This document shows, in pieces, positions 8,792 to 16,369 of a stretch of 18,754 bases of DNA (the first letter of the stretch is position 1; each line of letters opens with the position of its first letter). The translations under genes were made by a program, and so were the position numbers. The stretch covers positions 1 through 18,754 of the forward strand of contig PMNQ01000150.1 of assembly GCA_003162555.1 (NCBI GenBank), read 5' to 3'. Source of the stretch: Gammaproteobacteria bacterium. GTDB lineage: Bacteria > Pseudomonadota > Gammaproteobacteria > Steroidobacterales > Steroidobacteraceae. The notes beneath the pieces are model-generated. The model had not been told where the DNA came from, made no database searches, and saw only the letters and a program-made list of their open reading frames with translations.

Positions 8792-8877
8792 GCAGTCATG
8801 CTAGCAGAGGCCCCCATGCGCCCCATACTGTGACCTGGCTAACACCAGCGGCGCGCCGTGCCTGCGACACTGCGTCG

Positions 8878-9354
8878 ATGAACGAACCCGCGCCGGACCT
8901 GCCGGTTGCTTCCGACGATTACCGCATCGCCACGGACGATGTCGTGCTGTGCGCGAACCTGCACAGTTCGCTGGTCGTGTGCCTGTACGACGCGGTCGAA
9001 GAGCACGGCGCGCTGATGCATCTGCGGTTGGCCGCTCCCGGCCACAGCCGCGATCCGAACCTTACCGACAACACCCTCTCGAGCGACCTGGCGCTGCTCG
9101 ATCGCGCGTTGCGCGAGCTCTCCGCCGCCAGTCCGCGCGCGCAGCACTGGCAGGCGAAACTGGTGGCGCACACCGAAGATCAAGCCTCGGCGCGCGTGCG
9201 CTGCGAGGGCCTGCAGGCCTTCATCGGCGCGTTCCTGCAGGATGCAGGCATACAGGTGGTGAGTTCGATGGCGCACGCGGAACCAGCGGTGAGCGTGCGC
9301 TTCCGCCCTGCCATGGGGCAGGTGCGCACGCTGACGGGTGCAGTGCCAGCCTGA
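8878..9354 (+). CDS. CheD-like protein lacking the catalytic cysteine (putative pseudo-deamidase)
   Basis: True CheD proteins deamidate glutamines of chemoreceptors using a Cys-His pair in a GLGSCV...H fold. This 158-residue product follows the CheD layout: VVLCANLHSSLVVCLYD (22-38) aligns with the LGSCV-x-CLYD strand, GALMHLRL (44-51) with G-x-x-H-F-x-L-P, then a helix and QAKLVAH resembling the QAKLFGGA region, and FLQDAGIQVVSS...VRFRPAMGQVR resembling the C-terminal FL...GI-x-V...VRF-x-P-x-x-G-x-V. The catalytic Cys position is Ser31 (HSS instead of GSC). The Gly-Gly after the lysine is also gone, while His48 is kept. Deamidase activity is therefore unlikely. The ATG at 8878 gives a CheD-like N-terminus; a GTG at 8830 is possible. 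Neither has a clear Shine-Dalgarno. No che genes are adjacent. The assignment is by eye and moderately secure. Confidence 0.6.
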   Translation: MNEPAPDLPVASDDYRIATDDVVLCANLHSSLVVCLYDAVEEHGALMHLRLAAPGHSRDPNLTDNTLSSDLALLDRALRELSAASPRAQHWQAKLVAHTEDQASARVRCEGLQAFIGAFLQDAGIQVVSSMAHAEPAVSVRFRPAMGQVRTLTGAVPA

Positions 9355-9368
9355 AGGCCGACGCGCTC

Positions 9369-9908
9369 TCAACCTAAGGGCAAGGCTCCCTGCCGGATCG
9401 CGCCTTCGATCCGCAGCAATCTGAATTTCGTCTCGACGCCGCCGCGCGCCGAAAATCCGCCGGCGCGGCCATGCGCCGCCAGCACCCGATGGCAGGGCAC
9501 GATCAGCGGAAACGGATTGTGCGCCATTGCCTGTCCGACTGCGCGCGCAGCAGCAGGTTCACCGGCACGCGCCGCCAGCTCACCGTAACTCAAGGTTTCT
9601 CCCGCGGGTATCGCACGCGCCAGTTCGTACACGCGCCGGCAGAAAGCACTGTGGCCCGACAGGTCGAGTGCAATCGAGGCCAGTTCGTCGGGCCCGCCGC
9701 GCAGCAATTTCTTGATCGCATCGATCGCTTGCCGCACCAGCGGTGGCGGCGTGCGCCGGACCGCGCCGGCGAAACGCCCGACGAGGCGCCGCGACGTCGT
9801 CACAGCGCTCCCTTCCGGCAATTGCACGCCGACCAGGCCGAGCGCATTCCAGGCCACGCCGCAATGCCCGATCGGAGTCTGGAATACCGTGTACGAGTTG
9901 TCCGTCAT
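9369..9908 (-). CDS. ogt: Methylated-DNA-[protein]-cysteine S-methyltransferase
   Basis: This is a suicide DNA-repair protein that removes alkyl groups from O6-alkylguanine and O4-alkylthymine to its own cysteine. The 179 residues carry the acceptor motif PCHRV at 138-142 (acceptor C139). Upstream are SYGELAARAG (107-116), the conserved helix-turn-helix start, and ARAVGQAMAHNPFPLIVPCH with the Asn131-Pro132 hinge. GGFSARGGVETKFRLLRIEGA follows as in Ogt/MGMT. An N-terminal domain of about 85 residues makes it Ogt-like (E. coli Ogt 171) rather than a minimal ATase domain, and no AraC-type Ada domain is present. The frame remains open further upstream, but the ATG at 9908 gives the expected length. 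It lies 64 bases after the TauE/SafE-like gene and converges on the CheD-like gene with a 14-base gap. Confidence 0.92.
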   Translation of the reverse strand: MTDNSYTVFQTPIGHCGVAWNALGLVGVQLPEGSAVTTSRRLVGRFAGAVRRTPPPLVRQAIDAIKKLLRGGPDELASIALDLSGHSAFCRRVYELARAIPAGETLSYGELAARAGEPAAARAVGQAMAHNPFPLIVPCHRVLAAHGRAGGFSARGGVETKFRLLRIEGAIRQGALPLG

Positions 9909-9972
9909 GGCTGGCGCATATGATACGCCGCCCACGCCAGTGCGGCACGCGCCTGAGCCGGGCGCCGCGCTG

Positions 9973-10773
9973 TCAGTACAAGCGCCACAGGTAAACAAGT
10001 GCGATGGCGACACCGAGCAGCACGACGGCGCGGCGCAACATGAGCGGTGACAGGCGGCCCGCGAGCCGCCCGCCACAGGCGCCGCCGAGCGCGGCACTGA
10101 GCGCCAGCACCAGAACCACCGGCCAGTTCAGACTCGTGCGCCACGCCAGCCAGATTGCGGCCGTGAGGTTGGCCGCCAGCGCCAGCCATTGCTTCAGCGC
10201 ATTCAGGCGGCCGAGTTCATCGTCGTAGGCGATGCCGAGCGCCGCGAGCAGCATCACGCTCATGCCGGCACCAAAGTATCCGCCGTATACCGCGCTCGCC
10301 CCAATCAGCGGCAACGACCAGTACGGCGTCGCCGCTGCCGGGCCGGGTACGGTGGCGGCGGAGCCATCGGCGACGCCGCCGCGCGCGGCGCGCGCCGCCA
10401 GCATCGCGCGCACCCGCTCCTGCAGCCCGAGCAACGCGCAGGCGAGCAGGATCAACCACGGCACGGCGTGTTCGAAGATCCGTGCGCGGGTGTGCAGCAG
10501 CAGTACGGCGCCGAGCAGGCCGCCTGCCGCAGCCACGATCAGCAGCGGCCACATCCGCGCACGCTGCCCGTGCAACTCTCGCCGCTGTGCCAGCGCCGCG
10601 CCGAGATAACCAGGGCACAGCGCCACGGTGCTGGTGATGTTGGCGCTCACGGGCGCTATGCCGAGTGCGAGCAACGCGGGAAAACTGATCAGTGTGCCAC
10701 CGCCGGCCAGCGCGTTGACGGCGCCTGCGGCAAAACCTGCGAGCGCGAGCAGCGGCAGCTGTGCGTGGGACAT
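9973..10773 (-). CDS. TauE/SafE-family membrane permease
   Basis: This family of inner-membrane transporters includes proposed exporters of sulfite, sulfoacetate and other small organic anions. The 266-residue product has about eight hydrophobic segments in two homologous halves. The first half holds the family signature AGAVNALAGGGTLISFPALLALG (about 16-38). The second begins around YGGYFGAGMSVMLLAALG, the matching repeat with G-x-x-x-G-x-G. The ATG at 10773 is chosen because it starts directly before this signature; the open frame further upstream overlaps the amidotransferase gene and is not needed. The gene begins 37 bases after the amidotransferase on the same strand, so it may be the transport component of the gamma-glutamyl cluster, but the substrate is unknown. 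No Shine-Dalgarno stronger than GCGAG is seen. Confidence 0.87.
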   Translation of the reverse strand: MSHAQLPLLALAGFAAGAVNALAGGGTLISFPALLALGIAPVSANITSTVALCPGYLGAALAQRRELHGQRARMWPLLIVAAAGGLLGAVLLLHTRARIFEHAVPWLILLACALLGLQERVRAMLAARAARGGVADGSAATVPGPAAATPYWSLPLIGASAVYGGYFGAGMSVMLLAALGIAYDDELGRLNALKQWLALAANLTAAIWLAWRTSLNWPVVLVLALSAALGGACGGRLAGRLSPLMLRRAVVLLGVAIALVYLWRLY

Positions 10774-10810
10774 CTCGCGGTGCCGGTGCGGCCTTTGCGC
10801 TCGCCGGCCT

Positions 10811-11665
10811 TCAGCTGCGGCGCTGCCGCCCCGGCAGCACCAGCAGGTCCAGCCAGTTGCGCAGCTCGGCCAGTTTGGCGCGCGCGTCCTGCATGCCCGG
10901 CCCCAGTCCATGTTTCCAGCACAGGCGCGCATCGCGCGGCGCGCGCTCGAGTGCCAGCACATCCGCGACCCAGGCGTCGAGTTCACCGCGGTCGGCGAAC
11001 AACCCCTCGGCGAGCAGCACCGGCGCATAGCGTTTCGCGGTGGCGGCAATGTCCGCGTAGCTGTATTCGGGGTGGTATTGCACACCCCAGAAAACGCTGC
11101 GCCCGGCACGCATTTCGATCGCCTGCAGTCCCATGTCGCTGTCGGCGAGCGCGGTCGCGCCGGGTGGCAGCGTCTCGATGTCATCACGGTGCACCGTCAC
11201 CGCCTCGAACACTGCCGGCTTGCCCCGATACATGTCATGCGTGCGGCCGGTGGCATTGAGTGCGATGCGACGCGCGAACCCGAATTCCCGGCCGAGCGGA
11301 TTGGCGCGCACGCGCCCGCCGGCTGCGGTCACCGCGAGCTGCATGCCCCAACAACTGCCGAAGCAGGGCACGCCGCTTTCGAACACGGCACGCGCCAGCT
11401 CGATCTGCCGCTCGATGAGCGCGCCGCCGTCGTAGATATTGAGCGCTGAGCCGGTGATCGCGACGCCGTCGTAGTCGGCCAGCGTCACGCCAGCGGGCCA
11501 CTGCACTTCGCCGTCCGCCGGGTGCACGATGTCGCAAGTCACCGGCGCGAGCTGCCGCAGCGTGCGCGCGTAGCCTTCGCCGGTGGGCGAGCCACCGGCC
11601 GCCAGCTGCTGTTCGCGGATGGCGGCGCGGTTGCCGTCAATGATGAGGACGCGCGGCTGGCTCAT
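10811..11665 (-). CDS. Class I glutamine amidotransferase, candidate gamma-glutamyl amide hydrolase
   Basis: The fold is a stand-alone GATase1 domain that hydrolyses a gamma-glutamyl amide bond. The nucleophile elbow is FGSCWGMQ with C105, and the partner residues sit in YHPE (H198, E200), so the catalytic triad is complete. The 284-residue length, the N-terminal VLIIDGN and the GVAITGSALNIYD loop resemble the GMP-synthase-like amidotransferases annotated in many proteobacteria, with an extra C-terminal region of about 80 residues. It starts one base after the alcohol dehydrogenase stop, with AAGGG five bases before the ATG, showing tight coupling. By analogy with PuuD of the putrescine pathway, which splits gamma-glutamyl-GABA, I infer that it releases glutamate from the oxidised gamma-glutamyl intermediate made by the upstream genes. 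Biosynthetic transfer of ammonia is less likely because no partner synthase subunit is present. Confidence 0.82.
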   Translation of the reverse strand: MSQPRVLIIDGNRAAIREQQLAAGGSPTGEGYARTLRQLAPVTCDIVHPADGEVQWPAGVTLADYDGVAITGSALNIYDGGALIERQIELARAVFESGVPCFGSCWGMQLAVTAAGGRVRANPLGREFGFARRIALNATGRTHDMYRGKPAVFEAVTVHRDDIETLPPGATALADSDMGLQAIEMRAGRSVFWGVQYHPEYSYADIAATAKRYAPVLLAEGLFADRGELDAWVADVLALERAPRDARLCWKHGLGPGMQDARAKLAELRNWLDLLVLPGRQRRS

Positions 11666-11666
11666 A

Positions 11667-12833
11667 TCAGCCCTTGAGCGTCAGGTCGCCCTTGACCGCC
11701 GAACGGAACAGCCGCGCGTAGGCTTGCGCATTGGTCGGCAAGGGATTGCCGCTGGCTGACGGATCAAGCGAGGCCTCGTGGCCAATCGTATCGGGCTTGT
11801 CGAGCGTGACGCCGATGTCGGCCAGCTTGGTCGGGATCTTCAATCGCCGGCGGAATTCCAGCACCCAGTCGAACACCGCGGCGAACGGTTCGCCCTTCAG
11901 GTCCAGCACGCGTGCGATCACTGCCAGCTGTGATTCGATCGCCGGCCGGTTATGCACGATCAGGTACGGCAGGATGATCGCGTTGGTCAGGCCGTGGTGC
12001 GTGTTGTAGAACGCGCCGACCGGATGCGCGATCGCATGCACGCCGCCCAGGCCCTTCTGGAACGCGGTCGCGCCCATGGTCGCGGCCGCCAGCATGCGCG
12101 AGCGCGCCTCGATGTCCTTGCCGTTCTCGCAGGCGCGCGGCAAGTATTCCTGGATGAGCCGCATGCCTTCCAGCGCGATGCCGTCGGCCAGCGGATGGAA
12201 CCCCGGCGCGCAATAGGCTTCGAAGCAATGCACGAAGGCATCGATGCCGGTTGCAGCCGTGACGCCGGGCGGCAGCCCTACGGTGAGCTCCGGATCGCTG
12301 ATCACTACACCAGGCATCATCTTCGGATGGAAGATGATTTTCTTCTGGTGCGTGGCTTCGTTGATCACCACGCCGGCACGGCCTACTTCCGAGCCCGTTC
12401 CAGCCGTGGTCGGCACCGCCACCACCGGCGCGATGCCGCGCTCGTCGGCGCGCGTCCACCAGTCGCCGACGTCTTCAAAATCCCACAGCGGCCGCGTCTG
12501 CCCGGACATGAACGCGATCACCTTGCCGGCGTCGAGCGCCGAGCCGCCGCCGAAAGCAATGACGCCGTCATGCCCGCCGGCGCGGTAAACGGCGAGTCCC
12601 GCGTCAATGTTTGCGGCAACCGGATTGCCGCGCACGCCGGCGAACAGCCCGGTGCCGGGCACCAGCGCGATCGCGGCGCGCACCATGTCGGCGTTGCGCA
12701 GGCCTTCGTCAGTCACCAGCAGCGGATGCTTTATTCCCAGCGCCGCGCATGCGGCCGGCAGTTCGCTGATGCGCCCAGGGCCGTGCCACACCCGCGTTGG
12801 ATAATTCCAGTTGGCCTTGAGTACTGCGCTCAC
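11667..12833 (-). CDS. Iron-containing (group III) alcohol dehydrogenase
   Basis: This NAD(P)-dependent metal alcohol dehydrogenase belongs to the FucO/AdhB type. The 388 residues contain GGGSALDAGK (95-104) for the nucleotide phosphate and TTAGTGSEV (142-150). The metal ligands are D198 and H202 in GIDAFVH, and H266 and H280 in HAIAHPVGAFYNTHHG. The ligand spacings (4 and 14) equal those of FucO, so the enzyme should be active. The start is GTG at 12833; it overlaps the aldehyde dehydrogenase stop as GTGA, which implies translational coupling. In context it should oxidise a primary alcohol on a gamma-glutamyl amide to the aldehyde used by the next enzyme. This step is what distinguishes the cluster from the Puu pathway, where an FAD amine oxidase (PuuB) makes the aldehyde. 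Substrate is inferred, not seen. Confidence 0.92.
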   Translation of the reverse strand: MSAVLKANWNYPTRVWHGPGRISELPAACAALGIKHPLLVTDEGLRNADMVRAAIALVPGTGLFAGVRGNPVAANIDAGLAVYRAGGHDGVIAFGGGSALDAGKVIAFMSGQTRPLWDFEDVGDWWTRADERGIAPVVAVPTTAGTGSEVGRAGVVINEATHQKKIIFHPKMMPGVVISDPELTVGLPPGVTAATGIDAFVHCFEAYCAPGFHPLADGIALEGMRLIQEYLPRACENGKDIEARSRMLAAATMGATAFQKGLGGVHAIAHPVGAFYNTHHGLTNAIILPYLIVHNRPAIESQLAVIARVLDLKGEPFAAVFDWVLEFRRRLKIPTKLADIGVTLDKPDTIGHEASLDPSASGNPLPTNAQAYARLFRSAVKGDLTLKG

Positions 12834-14212
12834 GTCGTTACCCGCAGATGGAAAGACTTGGGACGCGTCAGGTGCTCGTAGCCGATCACCGAGAGCGTGC
12901 AGCCGCGGCCGGAATCCTTGACGCCCACCCAGGCGAGCGCCGGATCGAGATAGTCGCAGCGGTTCAGAAAAAAAGTGCCGGTCTGCAACTGATCGCCGAT
13001 CGCCAGCGCCGCCGCCTCATCGCGCGACCACACCGCGGCCGTGAGCCCGAAAGCGCTGTCATTCATGAGTGTCACAGCCTCACTGTCGGAACTCACCTTC
13101 ATGACGCCCGCGACCGGGCCGAAGATCTCCTCGCGCATCACCGTCGAGGTGGGCGGCGCATCGAGCAGCAGTTGCGGCGCCAGGTACGGCGTGCCGGGCT
13201 TGCTCATCGGAAAAGCGCGCTCGTCGATCACCGCCCTGGCGCCGGCCTTTATCGAATCCTGGATCTGCGCGCGGATCGCGTCCGCGGCGCTGCTACGCAC
13301 CACCGGGCCGAGCGTCGTCGCAGCATCGAGCGGATTGCCAAGCGTGTACTGGCGTACCAGCTCGGTGGCGCCGGCCGCGAATTTGTCGTACAGGCTCTCG
13401 TGCACGTAGATGCGCTGCATGCCGCAGCAGGCCTGGCCAGAATTGAAATACGCGCCATCGACGATGTTCTCGATGGCGTGCGGCAGGTCGGCATCGTGCC
13501 GCACGTACACCGGATCGCAGCCGCCGAGCTCGAGGCCGACGCCGATGAAGCGCTCGGAGGCGACGCGCTGCACCGCGTGGCCGCCGGCGACGGAACCGGT
13601 GAAGGCCACGAAGTCGACGCGCGGATCGCGGATCACGGCTTCGGTCGCGGCGTGTTCGAGATGCAGCACCTGGAACACGCCGGCAGGCAGGCCCGCGGCC
13701 GCGAAGCATTCCGCATAGCGATCGGCGCACAGCGGCGTCTGCGTCGAATGCTTCAGCACCACGGCATTGCCCGCCATCAGCGCCGGCACCACGCTGTTGA
13801 CGGCAATCAGGTACGGGTAGTTCCACGCTGCCACCGCAAACACCACGCCGAGCGGCTCGCGCCTGAGGAACCGGTGGAAACCCGGCTTCGGACCCACATC
13901 GATGTCCGCCAGCGCCTCAGCGGCGATGCTGGTCATGAAGCGCGCGCGCTCAATCATGCTGCGCACTTCGTTGGGCGCATAGCGGCTCGGACGCCCCATC
14001 TGCCAGCTCAGCTCGGCGGCGATCTCGGTAGCGTCCGCTTCGAATGCGACGCAGAAACGCTCCATGATCGCGGCGCGCTCTGCTATCGGCACGCTGCGCC
14101 ACAGCCGCTGCGCGGTTTGCGCGCGCTGCAGCGTGGCCTCGATTTCCGCCGCTGTGGCCGCGGGCCGCTCGGCGTAGACGCGCCCGTCGACCGGGCTGAT
14201 GGTTTTCAGCAT
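12830..14212 (-). CDS. NAD(P)-dependent aldehyde dehydrogenase
   Basis: The 460-residue product belongs to the aldehyde dehydrogenase superfamily. Visible residues are N131 in AAWNYP (oxyanion hole), K154 in VVLKHS (cofactor), FTGSVAGG (204-211, Rossmann loop), the general base E228 in LELGG and the nucleophile C262 in FNSGQACCG. EEIFGPV is near 379-385. All catalytic positions are kept. The N-terminus LKTISPVDGRVYAERPAAT matches the usual SP-x-x-G start. It begins 15 bases after the glutamine-synthetase-like gene and overlaps the alcohol dehydrogenase start by four bases. This fits oxidation of the gamma-glutamyl aldehyde to the acid, analogous to PuuC. An alternative is general detoxification of aldehydes, but the tight coupling argues for a pathway role. 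Confidence 0.93.
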   Translation of the reverse strand: MLKTISPVDGRVYAERPAATAAEIEATLQRAQTAQRLWRSVPIAERAAIMERFCVAFEADATEIAAELSWQMGRPSRYAPNEVRSMIERARFMTSIAAEALADIDVGPKPGFHRFLRREPLGVVFAVAAWNYPYLIAVNSVVPALMAGNAVVLKHSTQTPLCADRYAECFAAAGLPAGVFQVLHLEHAATEAVIRDPRVDFVAFTGSVAGGHAVQRVASERFIGVGLELGGCDPVYVRHDADLPHAIENIVDGAYFNSGQACCGMQRIYVHESLYDKFAAGATELVRQYTLGNPLDAATTLGPVVRSSAADAIRAQIQDSIKAGARAVIDERAFPMSKPGTPYLAPQLLLDAPPTSTVMREEIFGPVAGVMKVSSDSEAVTLMNDSAFGLTAAVWSRDEAAALAIGDQLQTGTFFLNRCDYLDPALAWVGVKDSGRGCTLSVIGYEHLTRPKSFHLRVTT

Positions 14213-14227
14213 GTTGATTTCAGTCCG

Positions 14228-15595
14228 CTAGATGATTTCGAAGTAACGCGCCAGCTCCCAATCCGTGACGTGGCGGCGGAACTCGCGTTCCTCCCACTCG
14301 CGGCTGGCAGAAAAATGTTCGACGAAGGGCGCGCCGAACAGTGCCTGCGCCGGCTTCGAGCGCGCCAGCATCGCAGCGGCTTCGCTCAACGTGCGCGGCA
14401 GCTGCCGCTTCACCGGGAGCTTGCGGTCGTAGGCGGTACCCACCATCGGTTCATCCGGCTCGATGCGATGTTCGATGCCCCACAACCCGGAGCCGATCGC
14501 CACCGCGAGCGCCAGATACGGATTGATGTCGGCCGCGGAAATGCGGTATTCCACGCGTTGGCTTTTGGCTCCCCCTTGGATAACACGCAGTGCACACGTG
14601 CGATTTTCCACACCCCAGGTTGCCGAAGTTGGCGCCCAGAATCCCGGCACCAGGCGCGAGTAGCTGTTGACGGTCGAGGCCACCATCGCCAGCAGTTCAG
14701 GCATCAACGCCTGTTGACCGCCAACAAACCAGCGCAGCTCATCCGACATCGTGTGCGGCTTGTGCTCGTCGTAGAAGGCGGGCGACCCGTCCTTGCGCGT
14801 CATCGACACGTGCAGGTGTCCGCTCTGGCCCGGCATCTGCTGCGACCACTTGGCCATGAAGGTCGCCATCAGTCCACGCCGCTGCGCCAGCACTTTGGTG
14901 AAGGTCTTGAACAGCGCCGCGCGGTCGGCCGCTTCCAGCGCTTCGGTATATTTGAGCGCCGCCTCCAGCACGCCGGGGCCGGTCTCGGTGTGCAGTCCCT
15001 CGATCGGCATGCGCATGTCCGCGGAGAGCTGCAGCAATGCCGTGTAGAGTTCGCTGTGCACCGAGGCGCGCAGCATCGAGTAACCGAAGTAGCCCGGCGT
15101 CATGTGCTGCATGTCGCGGTAACCCTTGGCGCGTACGCTGTCGGGCGTTTCATTGAAGATGAAGAACTCGAACTCGGCCGCCGCCGATACGTCGTAGCCG
15201 GAGGCAGCGGCCCGCTCGAGCACGCGGCGCAATGTGGAGCGCGGGCAGACCGGTTCGGCCCGGCCGGTGAATTCGCCAAGGAACAGCAGCATGTTGCCTT
15301 CGAGCGGCAGGTTGCGGCAGGTCCCGGGCAGCAACCGCACCATCGCGTCGGGGTAGGCCGTGTGCCAGCCGGTGAAGCTGACGTTGTCGTAAACCTGATC
15401 GTTCGAATCCCAGCCGAGCACGACGTCGCAGAAGGCGATGCCCTTGTCGAGCGCCGCCAGGAATTTCTCGCGGTTGATGTACTTGCCGCGCAGGATCCCG
15501 TCGTTGTCGAAGACGCCGATCTTGACGTGATGCAGGCCGCGCTCTTCGACGATCGCACGCGCCTGTGCGGCGGTTCGTACCTCTTCCGGCATCAT
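14228..15595 (-). CDS. Glutamine synthetase family protein, candidate gamma-glutamyl-amine ligase
   Basis: This is an ATP-dependent ligase of the GlnA fold with 455 residues. Active-site segments are present: EFEFFIFN (E141, E143), HTETGPGVLEAA (E204, E211), GQSGHLH (H260), NSYSRLVPGF (R314), NRT at 331-333 and VEYRISAADINPYLALA (E349, R351). It has only remote resemblance to housekeeping GlnA and lacks a recognisable adenylylation loop (NLYDLPPEE-type) near the C-terminus, as in PuuA-like gamma-glutamylpolyamine synthetases and GlnA4-like ethanolamine enzymes. The ATG at 15595 has GGGGGAG ending eight bases upstream; ATG 15592 is an equal alternative. It is first of the tightly spaced set with the aldehyde dehydrogenase, alcohol dehydrogenase and amidotransferase. 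Role inferred: condense an amine or amino alcohol with glutamate. Confidence 0.88.
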   Translation of the reverse strand: MMPEEVRTAAQARAIVEERGLHHVKIGVFDNDGILRGKYINREKFLAALDKGIAFCDVVLGWDSNDQVYDNVSFTGWHTAYPDAMVRLLPGTCRNLPLEGNMLLFLGEFTGRAEPVCPRSTLRRVLERAAASGYDVSAAAEFEFFIFNETPDSVRAKGYRDMQHMTPGYFGYSMLRASVHSELYTALLQLSADMRMPIEGLHTETGPGVLEAALKYTEALEAADRAALFKTFTKVLAQRRGLMATFMAKWSQQMPGQSGHLHVSMTRKDGSPAFYDEHKPHTMSDELRWFVGGQQALMPELLAMVASTVNSYSRLVPGFWAPTSATWGVENRTCALRVIQGGAKSQRVEYRISAADINPYLALAVAIGSGLWGIEHRIEPDEPMVGTAYDRKLPVKRQLPRTLSEAAAMLARSKPAQALFGAPFVEHFSASREWEEREFRRHVTDWELARYFEII

Positions 15596-15651
15596 GAGCC
15601 TGGCTCCCCCTTAAACGCTGCAGCGCTCCGCCGATTATGCGGCCTGGGCGC

Positions 15652-16287
15652 TCAGGAGCGCCATTCGGTGAGGCCTTCGAGCTCGCACAGCCGCTGCCAG
15701 CTGGGGCGCGCGCGCATGTGAGACGCAAACTGCTTCAGCGCCGGCCACTCGAGTGCGCTCTTCGGCATGTTGCGCGACCAGCGCATGTACATGAGCAGTT
15801 GCAGGTCGGCCATCGACAGCGTCTCACCGAGCAGGCAGGGCCCAGCCGCCCTCAGGTGGCCGTCGACACGATCCCATACTGCCTCGATGCGAGCGCGCAG
15901 CGCCGCCCGCACCATCGGCGGGTGCTCGGCGGAACCGAGGTCGCGCGGATAGAACCAGTCGCGGTAACTGGCGCCGAGCGAAAAGCTGCAGTAGGCGAGC
16001 CACTGGTACAGGTCGTTGCGCTGCGCGCCGCCGACCGGTGGAGCAAGTCGCGCATCCGGGTGCCGGTCGGCCAGCATCAGCAGCAATGCGGCCACTTCGC
16101 CATGCGGCTGGCCGTCGATCAGCAGCGTCGGCACCCTGCCTTGCGGGTTGAGCCGCAGGTAATCCGCGCTGCGCTGCGCCTGTTTATCGATATCCACCAG
16201 CTCCAGGCGGTAGGGCGCGCCGATCTCCAGCAGAGCCAGGTGCACGGCCATGCTGGCGGTGCCCGGCGAGTAATAAAGTGTGTACAT
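15652..16287 (-). CDS. Glutathione S-transferase family protein
   Basis: The 211-residue product has a thioredoxin-like N-terminal domain, MYTLYYSPGTASMAVHLAL, with a likely catalytic serine in the YSPGTASM loop. The cis-proline segment NPQGRVPTLLIDG (about 48-60) and GEVAALLLML (the usual E-S/V glutathione-binding pair) follow. An all-helical C-terminal domain includes LLGETLSMADLQLLMYMRW, the conserved N-capping-box/hydrophobic-staple region. The start at 16287 gives the typical MYTLYYSPG beginning. The ATG at 16299 adds four residues and has GGAG five bases upstream, so it may be the real one. It is divergent from argR, with the ARG-box region between them, and 56 bases upstream of the ligase gene, so it may or may not share its transcript. 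Substrate unknown. Confidence 0.9.
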   Translation of the reverse strand: MYTLYYSPGTASMAVHLALLEIGAPYRLELVDIDKQAQRSADYLRLNPQGRVPTLLIDGQPHGEVAALLLMLADRHPDARLAPPVGGAQRNDLYQWLAYCSFSLGASYRDWFYPRDLGSAEHPPMVRAALRARIEAVWDRVDGHLRAAGPCLLGETLSMADLQLLMYMRWSRNMPKSALEWPALKQFASHMRARPSWQRLCELEGLTEWRS

Positions 16288-16339
16288 GGCGCCAATCATC
16301 CCCCGCTCCGCTGGCGCCAGCAAGCGAGCGCGGCCTGGC

Positions 16340-16368
16340 TTGACGGCTTGTGCATATTTATGCACAAT
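16340..16368 (+). promoter_or_regulatory. Sigma70-like promoter of argR-argG
   Basis: TTGACG at 16340-16345 (5 of 6 to the -35 consensus) and CACAAT at 16363-16368 (4 of 6 to the -10) are separated by exactly 17 bases. Transcription would start near 16375, about 20 bases before the argR ATG. The left operator palindrome fills the spacer and the -10, the right one covers the start point, so a bound ArgR would block polymerase. Confidence 0.6.
16349..16366. promoter_or_regulatory. ARG box 1 (ArgR operator-like palindrome)
   Basis: The 18-mer has core TGCATATTTATGCA at 16351-16364. The arms are perfectly complementary for nine bases on each side of a central TT (16348-16367). It differs from the E. 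coli ARG-box core TGAAT-N4-ATTCA only by the symmetric A to C and T to G changes at core positions 3 and 12. Confidence 0.72.
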
Positions 16369-16369
16369 G

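Noticed and set aside
8830..8877. GTG start for the CheD-like gene
   Set aside because: It has no Shine-Dalgarno and the extra 16 residues do not resemble CheD. It is kept only as a possible alternative.
8792..8877. Promoter in the divergent GFA/CheD-like gap
   Set aside because: CATACT at 8824-8829 resembles a -10 box, but no -35 is found at a suitable distance on either strand.
9909..10097. N-terminal extension of the ogt frame
   Set aside because: It would overlap the TauE/SafE gene by more than 120 bases and adds a Cys/Ser-rich stretch unlike Ogt. The ATG at 9908 gives normal length.
15616..15625. Palindrome CGCTGCAGCG before the ligase gene as an operator or terminator
   Set aside because: It is only ten bases, has no repeat partner or T-run, and such GC palindromes are common here by chance.
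12848..15721. A 957-codon open frame on the plus strand across the ligase and aldehyde dehydrogenase genes
   Set aside because: Its translation is R/H/A-rich with no recognisable domain. It runs antisense to two genes with complete catalytic motifs, and long open shadow frames are expected at this GC content.
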